Assembly (NCBI GenBank): GCA_946406195.1
Contig: CAMJJT010000001.1
Location: 1 to 64,000, forward strand
Direction: 5' to 3'
Origin: an uncultured Bacteroidales bacterium
GTDB lineage: Bacteria; Bacteroidota; Bacteroidia; Bacteroidales; Paludibacteraceae
Length of the DNA: 64,000 nucleotides
Shown: piece by piece, positions 34,766-43,500 of the stretch
Numbering within the stretch: position 1 is the stretch's first letter
How the letters are laid out: each line of letters begins with the position of its first letter
Position numbers and translations under genes: made by a program
Notes under the pieces: model-generated
What the model was told of the DNA's origin: nothing
Database searches by the model: none
The model's input: the letters and a program-made list of their open reading frames with translations, nothing else

Positions 34766-35373
34766 AAACAACGAGTCACATTTTATTTCTCATCGCCATC
34801 TTCTTAGTAAGCATGGTAGCCGAACCCGCATTTGCGGCAACTCCTAAAAAAGGAAAAGGCAAAACCAAAAAGAAAGCCAGACCTGAACTCACGCGTGCAG
34901 GCAACACGTACTATATCAACGGCAAAGAGGCTATCAAGGGTAAGAAAGTGCTGGAGTTCTATGCCCAGCAGAACTGTCAGGCGGCATATGACCAGTATAA
35001 ACGCGGTCGTCAATGTTATATCGCAGGTTGGTCGCTTTTCGGCGGCGGTGCGGCACTTACTATTGCCGGTTTAGGTTGTATTATCGGCGGTGTAGCCAAC
35101 ACGATTGACTCCGCGATTGGCGGTGTCTCTTCCGGATCCGGAAACATCACTATCTACGACCAACTGATGATCGCCGGCGGTGTGCTGGTAGGTGTAGGTG
35201 CGGTGTCGCAGATCGTATGTGCGCCGCTGATCGTGGTAGGAAAGAAGAAAATGCATCTGTCGGCAGAGACCTACAATGCATCCTGTCGATACTCGCAGAT
35301 GCGAATGCAACCACAGCCTTATTGGTCGTTGCAGACTTCCGGTAACGGCTTAGGATTTGCATTTAATTTCTAA
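34762..35373 (+). CDS. hypothetical secreted or membrane protein with Gly-rich hydrophobic segments
   Basis: The 203-residue product has a signal peptide (MKTTSHILFLIAIFLVSMVA), a short Lys-rich stretch (TPKKGKGKTKKKARPE), a charged middle and then two Gly/Ala-rich hydrophobic segments (AGWSLFGGGAALTIAGLG and LMIAGGVLVGVGAVSQIV). The C-terminus LGFAFNF ends in Phe like an outer-membrane strand. I do not recognise the family; GGGAAL-type helices occur in small Bacteroidetes envelope proteins. It is translationally coupled to the S41 protease and ends at a terminator, so a shared envelope role is likely. Confidence 0.75.
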   Translation: MKTTSHILFLIAIFLVSMVAEPAFAATPKKGKGKTKKKARPELTRAGNTYYINGKEAIKGKKVLEFYAQQNCQAAYDQYKRGRQCYIAGWSLFGGGAALTIAGLGCIIGGVANTIDSAIGGVSSGSGNITIYDQLMIAGGVLVGVGAVSQIVCAPLIVVGKKKMHLSAETYNASCRYSQMRMQPQPYWSLQTSGNGLGFAFNF

Positions 35374-35377
35374 AAAG

Positions 35378-35411
35378 AAAGGCAACCCGATGAGGTTGCC
35401 TCTTTTTTTAC
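35378..35411. terminator. bidirectional terminator
   Basis: AGAAAGGCAACC and GGTTGCCTCTTTTTTT enclose loop CGATGA. It lies between the convergent 34762 (+) and pepD (-) genes and has a T-run on the plus strand and an A-run on the other side. Confidence 0.87.
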
Positions 35412-36877
35412 AGTGCTTTGAGCGCTGCTAAGACATAGCGGTAGAATTTCTGCACGGTAGCGATATTCACGCGCTCGTCGGGGCTATGCGGATGTTCGAT
35501 AGTCGGACCGAAGGAGATCATCTCCATGCCATCGTACTTGCTGCCGATGATACCGCACTCCAAGCCGGCATGGATAGTGACGATGCGCGGCGTGGTGCCA
35601 AACTCTTTCTCGTAGGTCTCTTTCATCGTAGCGAGCAGCGTACTCTTGAAATTCGGCTGCCAACCCGGGTATGCGCCATCGAACTTGACCTCTGCGCCGG
35701 CGAGCGAGAAGGCAGACTGGATAACCGATGCCAATTCCTCTTTGCGGCTCTCCACATTCGAACGAGTCAAGCAAATAACCTTGATGGTGTTGACCATTTT
35801 GTCATTTACCATTTGTTCGTTGGTCTCGATGATAGCGAGGTTGTTAGAGGTCTCGACGATGTCGGGCATCTCCGGGATGACGCGATAGACGCCATGCGGA
35901 CAGAGGGTGACGGCATGGATGAGGAAGTCCTGTACGTCCTCCGGCATCTCCATCTTCGGGCACTCTACTTCCTCCATTCCAAAATGCATGTCGGGTTCGA
36001 TGCCGTCGTATTCTTTGAGCCAGAGATCCTCATAACGATCCACCAGATCCTGCAAGTCCTGATAGCTATCCGCCGGAATAGTAATCACCGCCGATGCCTC
36101 ACGTGGGATAGCGTTTCGCATGTTTCCGCCCTCCACACACGCCAGACGCGCCTCGAAATTAGCGACCGCATCCTTCAAGAAGCGGAAGAGCAGTTTGATA
36201 GCGTTCGCACGCTGCAAATGGATATCGCAACCGGAGTGACCACCTTTGCAACCTTTTACCGTCACTTTGAGGGCAATGTCGCCTTCCTCGGTCTCTACGG
36301 GTTCGTAGGTAAATGTGGATTCTACATCAATACCACCGGCGCAACCTACATATAACTCGCCTTCAGATTCGGAGTCGAGGTTGAGCAGGTATTTACCTTT
36401 GAGCCAACCCGACTTGAGGTCGTTCGCACCGTACATACCGGTTTCCTCATCGATGGTGAAGAACGCTTCAAGGGGCGGATGAACGACGTTTTTGTCCGCT
36501 AAGATTGCCATCGCAGTAGCTACACCGATACCGTTGTCCGCTCCCAGCGTGGTTCCATCTGCGGTTACCCACTCGCCGTTCTCCTCTATATAGGCTTGGA
36601 TGGCATCTTTCTCAAAATCAAAGACTTTATCGCTGTTCTTCTGGGGCACCATGTCCATATGGCCCTGCAGGATCACACCCGGGTGATTTTCATAACCGGG
36701 AGTAGCCGGTTTGCGGATGAGCACGTTGCCTATTTCGTCTTGGAGGGTTTCCAAGCCAAGCGATTTACCATAGTTAACAAGAAAAACCGCTATCTCTTTG
36801 CGTTTGCCGCTCGGACGCGGGATTTGGGTAAGGCTGTAGAAGCTGCTCCACAGACCTTGAGGGGCTAAATTTTTCAT
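35408..36877 (-). CDS. pepD: aminoacyl-histidine dipeptidase (M20 family)
   Basis: PepD is a zinc dipeptidase that cleaves dipeptides such as carnosine (beta-Ala-His) in the cytoplasm. The 489-residue product has the typical length. Metal ligand motifs are visible: LQGHMDMVPQ (His and Asp), LGADNGIGVA (bridging Asp), TIDEETGMYGA (catalytic Glu pair), LDSESEGELYVG and the C-terminal IEHPHSPDERV (His). It is convergent with the 34762 gene and shares its terminator. A weak ATTACGGG repeat lies just upstream. Confidence 0.94.
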   Translation of the reverse strand: MKNLAPQGLWSSFYSLTQIPRPSGKRKEIAVFLVNYGKSLGLETLQDEIGNVLIRKPATPGYENHPGVILQGHMDMVPQKNSDKVFDFEKDAIQAYIEENGEWVTADGTTLGADNGIGVATAMAILADKNVVHPPLEAFFTIDEETGMYGANDLKSGWLKGKYLLNLDSESEGELYVGCAGGIDVESTFTYEPVETEEGDIALKVTVKGCKGGHSGCDIHLQRANAIKLLFRFLKDAVANFEARLACVEGGNMRNAIPREASAVITIPADSYQDLQDLVDRYEDLWLKEYDGIEPDMHFGMEEVECPKMEMPEDVQDFLIHAVTLCPHGVYRVIPEMPDIVETSNNLAIIETNEQMVNDKMVNTIKVICLTRSNVESRKEELASVIQSAFSLAGAEVKFDGAYPGWQPNFKSTLLATMKETYEKEFGTTPRIVTIHAGLECGIIGSKYDGMEMISFGPTIEHPHSPDERVNIATVQKFYRYVLAALKAL

Positions 36878-36883
36878 ATTTTT

Positions 36884-36916
36884 ACGGGATTTCGTTATTA
36901 CGGGATTACGGGATTA
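36884..36916. repeat. ATTACGGG short tandem repeat
   Basis: ACGGGATTTCGTTATTACGG then GATTACGGGATTA lies between ansA and pepD. It resembles the GATCACGA class in position and unit length. Confidence 0.65.
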
Positions 36917-36932
36917 GGAAGTTTTTTAATCA

Positions 36933-37958
36933 TCAATTATCCAGCGTCATTTCGCCACAGAAGTCTTTGGAGAGGAGCTCTTTGGCGTGGTCGGGGTCTT
37001 CGCCGAAGACAAGCATCATTTTCGTCAGGAGTGCTTCGGTGGTGATATCATAGCCGGAGAGGACACCTGCTTTCATGAGGTTGAGCGAGACGGCATAAAG
37101 TCCCATCTCCACGGAGCCTGTGTTACATTGCGTTTTGTTGACGATAATCATTCCGCGGTCCACGGCGGCTTTGAGTTCTCTGTAGAGCCATTTATCGGTA
37201 GGTGCGTTGCCGGCTCCGAAAGTCTCGAGCACCACTCCTTTTAAACCGCGCGTACGCAAGAGCGCGCGCACTACAGGCTGCTGGATACCCGGAAAGAGCT
37301 TCAGGACGGCTACGTTTTGGTCAAACTGAGTATGCAGAATAAGCGGTGCGCGAGGATCGCTATAATGCACTAAATGAGGCTGGTACGTGATATGCACGCC
37401 AGCTTTCGCAAGTGCCGGATAATTATAACTATTGAAAGCGGAGAAATGCTCTGCGTTGCGTTTGGTAGTACGATTCGCGCGGAAGAGGCGGTCCTCAAAA
37501 TAAATCGTCACTTCGGGCACAATGGCATTGCCTTCTTCGTCCTTCGCCGCCGCAATCTCGATGGCGGTCAGCAGGTTCTCCTTCGCATCGCTACGCAAGA
37601 CGCCGACCGGTAACTGCGAACCGGTGAAGACGACCGGTTTGGAGAGGTTCTCCAGCATGAAAGAGAGGGCAGACGCCGAATAACTCATCGTGTCGGTACC
37701 ATGGAGGATAACAAAACCATCGTATTCCTCAAAATGGTCATAGACCATTTGCGCCATGCGTGCCCATCCGGCAGGGTTGACGTCCGAGGAGTCCAGAAGG
37801 GGCGAGAACGCCTCTATCTCCACCTTTATGGTGCCTGCGAACAACTCCGGCATGTATGCCTTGAAGGTCTCTATATCCGCAGGCACAAGTGCCCCGGAGA
37901 GTTTGTCGCGCACCATGGTGATCGTACCTCCCGTTGATATCAAAAGTACTTTGCTCAT
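36933..37958 (-). CDS. ansA: type I (cytoplasmic) L-asparaginase
   Basis: This enzyme hydrolyses asparagine to aspartate and ammonia. The 341-residue protein has both asparaginase signatures: ISTGGTITM near the N-terminus with its nucleophilic Thr, and LHGTDTMSYSASALSF with the second catalytic Thr-Asp pair. No signal peptide is present, as in the type I group. It lies upstream of pepD on the same strand with a 55-base repeat-containing gap. The window also holds asnA, so both asparagine synthesis and breakdown are encoded. Confidence 0.95.
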   Translation of the reverse strand: MSKVLLISTGGTITMVRDKLSGALVPADIETFKAYMPELFAGTIKVEIEAFSPLLDSSDVNPAGWARMAQMVYDHFEEYDGFVILHGTDTMSYSASALSFMLENLSKPVVFTGSQLPVGVLRSDAKENLLTAIEIAAAKDEEGNAIVPEVTIYFEDRLFRANRTTKRNAEHFSAFNSYNYPALAKAGVHITYQPHLVHYSDPRAPLILHTQFDQNVAVLKLFPGIQQPVVRALLRTRGLKGVVLETFGAGNAPTDKWLYRELKAAVDRGMIIVNKTQCNTGSVEMGLYAVSLNLMKAGVLSGYDITTEALLTKMMLVFGEDPDHAKELLSKDFCGEMTLDN

Positions 37959-37979
37959 TGTTCAAAACCTTTGCGAGCG

Positions 37980-38011
37980 CAAAGGTACAACAAAAAATTG
38001 ACATATGCAAG
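37980..38011 (-). promoter_or_regulatory. promoter of ansA
   Basis: On the minus strand, CTTG (38011-38008), 20 nt and TACCTTTG (37987-37980). It is about 20 bases upstream of the start codon and divergent from the promoter at 38155. Confidence 0.8.
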
Positions 38012-38154
38012 AAAAAATCAAAAAATATATTTGCAGATATCGAAAGAAGGCGAATTTTAGGTCAAAAATTACCCAAAATTATCCAAAAATTATATTGATT
38101 TAGGTAGAGAATTGGAGGGAAGAGAGAGTAAATTGAAGATAAAATGCTGAAAAA

Positions 38155-38186
38155 TTTGCATATGTGCTTTTTTTGTACTAATTTTG
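38155..38186 (+). promoter_or_regulatory. promoter of the response regulator gene
   Basis: TTTG (38155-38158), 20 nt, TAATTTTG (38179-38186). The predicted RNA start, near 38193, is downstream of the first Met of the open frame (38144) and therefore supports the start at 38204. Confidence 0.8.
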
Positions 38187-38203
38187 CAGCGAATTTGGGA
38201 AGT

Positions 38204-38878
38204 ATGGCGTCACGGATACTGATTATAGACAGCGATATTACGCTCTCGACCGTGCTGAGCGATTATTTGGACAGTCGCGGATACAAGGCACAAAGGGTGA
38301 GCGACGGAAAGGCAGGACTTAATGTTCTGTCTTCGGAGCATTTTGACGGCGTGTTGATGGAACTGCAAGGAATCGGGATTAACGGGTACGAATTGCTGAA
38401 AGATATCCGTCATAGATTGCCGCAAATACCGCTGATTATACTGACGACTCGTGCCGACCGTGAGGATCAGATGAGGGCATTTCAGTTAGGTTGCGACGAC
38501 TATCAGACCAAGCCTTTTTCGATGGATATTCTCATTTGTCGCATCGAAGCTATCTTGCGCAGAATCAGGGCGTTCGAAGATAACAAGCAGCGCGTTTTCA
38601 AACTAAACGGGACTGTCTTTGATGCCATCCATCAGACCTTCGACGGAAAGCACCTATCGGGGCGGGAGAATGACCTTATGCTTATGCTTTGCCGGCAGGA
38701 AGGGGAAGTGGTGGACAAACATAAGATTCTGAGTGCGTTATGGAAAGAGGACAATTCCTTCACGGCACGCTCTTTAGGGGTGTATATCAACCATTTACGC
38801 GCATTTCTGAAACCCGTCAACTATGAGATAACCGCGGTGCGATACAAAGGGTATAAACTTGTAAATCTTACATCATAA
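38204..38878 (+). CDS. OmpR-family response regulator with Glu at the phospho-acceptor site
   Basis: The 224-residue protein has a receiver domain (about 1-118) and a winged-helix DNA-binding domain (about 130-224; HLSGRENDLMLMLCRQEGEV, then YINHLRAFLKPVNYEITAVR). Receiver landmarks are present: acidic pair in IIDSD (residues 8-11), Thr in ILTTRAD and Lys in QTKPFSM. The phospho-acceptor Asp is replaced by Glu53 (codon 38360-38362) in GVLMELQGIG. No histidine kinase gene is nearby. A Glu there often mimics phosphorylation, so constant activity or kinase-independent control is a fair inference. The start was set from the promoter. Confidence 0.92.
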   Translation: MASRILIIDSDITLSTVLSDYLDSRGYKAQRVSDGKAGLNVLSSEHFDGVLMELQGIGINGYELLKDIRHRLPQIPLIILTTRADREDQMRAFQLGCDDYQTKPFSMDILICRIEAILRRIRAFEDNKQRVFKLNGTVFDAIHQTFDGKHLSGRENDLMLMLCRQEGEVVDKHKILSALWKEDNSFTARSLGVYINHLRAFLKPVNYEITAVRYKGYKLVNLTS

Positions 38879-38888
38879 ATCACATATA

Positions 38889-39536
38889 ATGAGACTGATA
38901 GCTCCTTCTGTTCTGTCTGCCGATTTCGGACATTTGGCAGATGATTTAGAGATGATCAACCGCTCCGAGGCGGATTGGTTGCATATAGACGTGATGGACG
39001 GCACTTTTGTACCGAATATATCGTTTGGTTTTCCGCTGATGGTGCCTTTCAAGCAGTATTGCCAAAAGCCCTTGGACGTGCATCTGATGATTGTGCATCC
39101 GGAGAAATACGTGGAGCGTTTCTGCGATGCAGGAGCTTGGTCGGTAGGTTTTCATCTGGAAGCGGTGGAGAATCCGATTCCTGTGCTGGATCTGATCAAA
39201 GCCAAGGGCGTACGTACCTGTCTGACTATCAATCCCGATATAGACGTCAACCGGTTGGTGCCGTATTTGGACAAAGTGGATATGGTTCTGTTGATGAGCG
39301 TTTTTGCCGGATTCGGAGGGCAGAAATTCATCCCTGAGACGATGGATAAGATCCGGTTTATCCGGTCTGAAATCGATAAAAGAGGACTGAACACACTTAT
39401 TGAGATCGACGGAGGTGTAAACACAGAGAACGCGGCGGCATTGTTTAAAGAAGGCGCCGATGTGCTGGTTGCCGGAAGTGCCGTTTTCGGCGCGAAAAGC
39501 CCCGAAGAGGCTATACGAACGATGAAAGGTGCATAA
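38889..39536 (+). CDS. rpe: ribulose-phosphate 3-epimerase
   Basis: Rpe interconverts ribulose-5-phosphate and xylulose-5-phosphate in the pentose phosphate pathway. The 215-residue TIM barrel shows the usual motifs: APSVLSADFGHLADD, then HIDVMDGTFVPNISFG, DVHLMIVHPEKYV, MSVFAGFGGQKFIPE, and the phosphate site DGGVNTENAA with VAGSAVFG. It begins ten bases after the response regulator stop and may share its transcript. Confidence 0.96.
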   Translation: MRLIAPSVLSADFGHLADDLEMINRSEADWLHIDVMDGTFVPNISFGFPLMVPFKQYCQKPLDVHLMIVHPEKYVERFCDAGAWSVGFHLEAVENPIPVLDLIKAKGVRTCLTINPDIDVNRLVPYLDKVDMVLLMSVFAGFGGQKFIPETMDKIRFIRSEIDKRGLNTLIEIDGGVNTENAAALFKEGADVLVAGSAVFGAKSPEEAIRTMKGA

Positions 39537-39571
39537 AAAACGAGCAAAAAACGACAAAAAACACGCGCGCA

Positions 39572-39603
39572 CTTGCGTATGTCAAAAAAAAGCAGTAATT
39601 TTG
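39572..39603 (+). promoter_or_regulatory. promoter of the barrel/adhesin operon
   Basis: CTTG (39572-39575), 20 nt, TAATTTTG (39596-39603), 35 bases before the start codon at 39638. Confidence 0.8.
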
Positions 39604-39637
39604 CGGCCGATTAGACACGATTAGAAATCCAATAGAC

Positions 39638-40546
39638 ATGAGAAAAGCATGGATATATATACTGCTTCTGGCGGTAAGTATAGGTTCCTCGGCTCGTAAC
39701 CGATGGAGCCTTGATGAGGATAACTACCATTTCGGGTACGTCAGTGCCGGCGCAGGCTATAGTTCGCTTAGTTATCGCTCGGGTGACATCTCGGCTACCG
39801 GTAGTTTGGGGTATTTAGCCGGTTTCGGTTATGAGTTTCGCCGTCACCATATGTGGATCAGCGCCGGTTTGCAGTTTGAGCAGTTGAGTTCGCGGATCAA
39901 GGTCAATGAGTTCACTTATACGCCTCCAGTAGGCGGTATGGACGACCTTGGAAAGATCGTCAATGCGTATCATTACACGGTTAATCAGGAGGACAAACAG
40001 AACTGGATGAGCATTGACATCCCCGTTATGATCGGTTATTACAACAACGGATTCTATATCGGCGGAGGTATCAAAGTGGCATTCCCGGTTCGTAGTTCCG
40101 GCACCGTTACCGGAAGTTACGATATTGACGCCGATTACGATCGCTACATCGGAACGGTGAGCGACGTGCACTATTATAAATCTTACCCTTATCAGGGAAC
40201 TACGGATTCCTATACACTCCGTCCGATGGTTTCATTGGCAGGCGAGATAGGATACGATTTTCTGTCTTTGCTTACGACGAACGACCGTTTGTGTCACATG
40301 CTCAAACTCGGTCTGTATTTCGAATACGGTCTGCGCAGCGTGAAGACCTCACCTTTGGCGGAGCCTCTCACCATCAATCCGCAGGATATCACAGATGCCA
40401 CTATCAATCCCTATTTTGCGACAGAGAAAGCATCCGGCAAATGGACCGTGCCCTATTTGGTTGGTGTCAAGTTAACTTACATGATCGGTGGTAGCCGCAG
40501 CTCCACTGCTACATGGCACAGAGGATGTCAATGCTATGGATATTAA
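39638..40546 (+). CDS. outer-membrane beta-barrel protein
   Basis: The 302-residue product starts with a signal peptide (MRKAWIYILLLAVSIGSSA). The rest alternates aromatic and glycine residues in strand-like stretches (HFGYVSAGAGYSSLSYRSG, GSLGYLAGFGYEFRRHHMW, NGFYIGGGIKVAFPV, VPYLVGVKLTYMIGG), typical of eight- or ten-stranded barrels of the PorT/OMP_b-brl type. It directly precedes the giant GCDS-repeat protein, and the pair resembles SprF-SprB pairs, in which a barrel helps a T9SS adhesin reach the surface. The similarity to SprF is in arrangement only. Confidence 0.8.
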   Translation: MRKAWIYILLLAVSIGSSARNRWSLDEDNYHFGYVSAGAGYSSLSYRSGDISATGSLGYLAGFGYEFRRHHMWISAGLQFEQLSSRIKVNEFTYTPPVGGMDDLGKIVNAYHYTVNQEDKQNWMSIDIPVMIGYYNNGFYIGGGIKVAFPVRSSGTVTGSYDIDADYDRYIGTVSDVHYYKSYPYQGTTDSYTLRPMVSLAGEIGYDFLSLLTTNDRLCHMLKLGLYFEYGLRSVKTSPLAEPLTINPQDITDATINPYFATEKASGKWTVPYLVGVKLTYMIGGSRSSTATWHRGCQCYGY

Positions 40547-40568
40547 ACGCTTAACAACGATGATGATG

Positions 40569-43500
40569 ATGAAACACACTTATAGATTATATCTGCACCT
40601 CTTTTTCATCTGCTTGGGACTCTTGATAGTCGCAAGCGATGCGTTTGGTGCCACCTACGATATTTTTAAACCCAAAGAGACCGTCGGTGTATGTCCCGCC
40701 GACCTACCATATACTTGGCGTGATAAGGAATATTCAAAGGAAGGCATCTATTACGATACTATCGTTCACACAGGTAGACGTCCGGCGAGAGTAGATACTT
40801 TGGAGATATACACTCTGGAGTTCTTCACTCATCCTATCCGCACCGTACACGCCGAGATAACAGAAGGCAACACCCTTTCCTATCGCGGCAAGAAATACAA
40901 GGAAGCCGGTTTATATTACGACACCATCCGCGGAGGTGATTGCGACTCGATCATTCGCCTGTATATCCGGTATGCGGATTATTTCCATATGTACGACACC
41001 GCCCATATTTGCGAAGGCTCGTCCTATCGCAATTGGCGAAACCGTACTTTGACTGTTCCGGGCAATTACTTCGACAGCCTCACCAGCGTTTCCGGCAAGG
41101 ATAGTATTTACCAGATGACCCTGATTGTACACTATCTATCCGACGGCTACGACACCGTGCGAATCTGCCCCACCCAGGAGCAATACTATTACTGGCACGG
41201 CAAGCGGTACAACCGCAGCGGAGATTACTCCCTGACTTTTAAGAGTCCTTACGGTTGCGACAGTGTAGCACACCTTCATCTTGAGTTCCTGCAGGAACCC
41301 AAACCGACCGTCATCACCGACTATTTCTGTCGGAACATCGGCGTTGTTGTGAACGGCACCGTGCATCATGACAAAGTCACCCTCATTGATACCTTCCCGG
41401 GTATCTATGGTTGTGACAGCATCGTTGAGACCCGCTATATCCCTTACCCCACCCATCTCTTCGAACAGGTGATTCAACATTTCGAAGGCGAACCGGTCGT
41501 TTGGCCGCATAACGGGGAGACCTATACGGAAAGCGGAATCTATTACGACTCGCTTGTCAATGTCTTCGGTTGCGACAGTGTTTACCAACTGCGGCTCTTA
41601 CCGAGGACCGAGACCTTTATCACCATTAACCGGTGCGAAGGAGAGCAGGTAATTCATAACGACATGATCATCAACTCCAACACCATCATCCGAGACACAT
41701 TGCACAATAAGATGGGTGGAGACTCGATCATCCAGACCACGTATAACTTCACGCGTTCCTATCATTTCACCGAGCATATCACCATTTGCTCGAACCAATA
41801 TGTGGAATGGGTGGGTCACAACCAGACTCTGCACGAAGCCGGTATCTACCGTGATGCCTACCGCACCGCCTCCGGTTGCGACAGTATATATGAACTGGAA
41901 GTAACCGTCAACCCCGCCTATTTGAAAGACACCGTTGTTATCTGGTGTAACGACTCGTTGGCGGAGAAAGGTCCGTTCCGATGGACAGACAGCAAAGGTG
42001 TAGTACATGAGTGGAACAAACTCAACACGGACACCACCATCATTGACACCATGTCTCACACGGAACCGGAGTTATTGCAGTACATAGACGGTGCCCTGTG
42101 GACGTTTAATTCCGGCGGATGTGACAGCATTTCCCAAATGCGAATTGTCATTACAGACCGTTGTTCTGAATTGGATCGGATTCCTTTGTGTTTCGGCGGT
42201 TCCGTTACGGTGGACAGCAAGGTCTATACCAAGCCCGGACGGTACTTCACGCTGTTACCCTCCAGTCTGAATCTCAACCTCCGAGATAGTACCCATAGTT
42301 TTGAGATTTTCTATGTCTATCCGACCGAGGAGACCATCGACACCACCGTTTGTCAGTTGGATCTGCCGCTATACTACAATAACAAAAAAATCACGGCCTC
42401 CGGAATTTATGATTTCCATTTGGCTACCCAATACGGGTGCGACAGTCTTATCCATCTGAACGTGAAGGTCATCCCCACTAAGTATTCTCCGATTAACGAG
42501 GAACACTTCTGTCCGGATCAACCGCTCGCATTCCATATGGGCAACGGACGTGTCATCACACAACCCGGTGATTATTTCGACACGATTCCATGGGAGGGTT
42601 GCGACAGTATTGTGCGGTACCGTATTCTCTGGGCGCCGACTCATTACTATGCAGACACGGCGTACTTCAAGCCCGGCACCTCCTATAAATGGCATAGGAA
42701 CGGTCAGGAGAGACTGCTTGACACCGACGGTATTTATTGGGACAGTTGCGTTAACTCCTACGGTTGCGACAGTGTTTATTACTTACGCTTGATAGAGGCA
42801 CAACCCTTCTACCAAGAGGTTGATCCTGTCACCCTCTGTACCGGCGAATTGCCATGGAAATGGGAAGGTCACAACAAACAGGTCACCGGAGCAGGCGTTT
42901 ACTACGATAGTTGCAAGACCTATTTCGGACTTGATTCGGTTTACAAGCTCACTGTCAGTCTCTATCCGTCGTACACGATTGATAAACAGGTTAATATATG
43001 CGCTGACCAAGATTATTATATCAACGGCAAACTCATCACCGGTAATTTCTACCGCGATGAGCAGCAGACGGTTAACGGTTGTGATAGCGTCACACTCTAT
43101 TACATCAACCGCGCTATCATTACGCACTATGAAGAGACCGCACGTTTTGCAGAAAACACGGTCTATACTTGGGCTAATCATAATATCCAGTGTACACACG
43201 GCGGTGAGTACTACGACACTATCCGTTCGGCGGTGGGTTGCGACAGTCTCATCTATCATTTGCACCTCATCGAGGAGCACGCCTATCATTTCATTGAGAG
43301 TCAGCAAGTCTGCCTCTCGGAAGGCGAACACTACGAATGGCGGAACAGACTGCTGCGCACCTCCGGTCATTACTTTGACTCTTTGACTACCAAGTTCGGT
43401 TTGGACTCCATCTTAGAGTTGGATCTGACCGTTAACCACGACACCATCGTTCAGTGGCATGCATCTCTATGCAACAACTCCTATTACGATTTCTTCGGTC

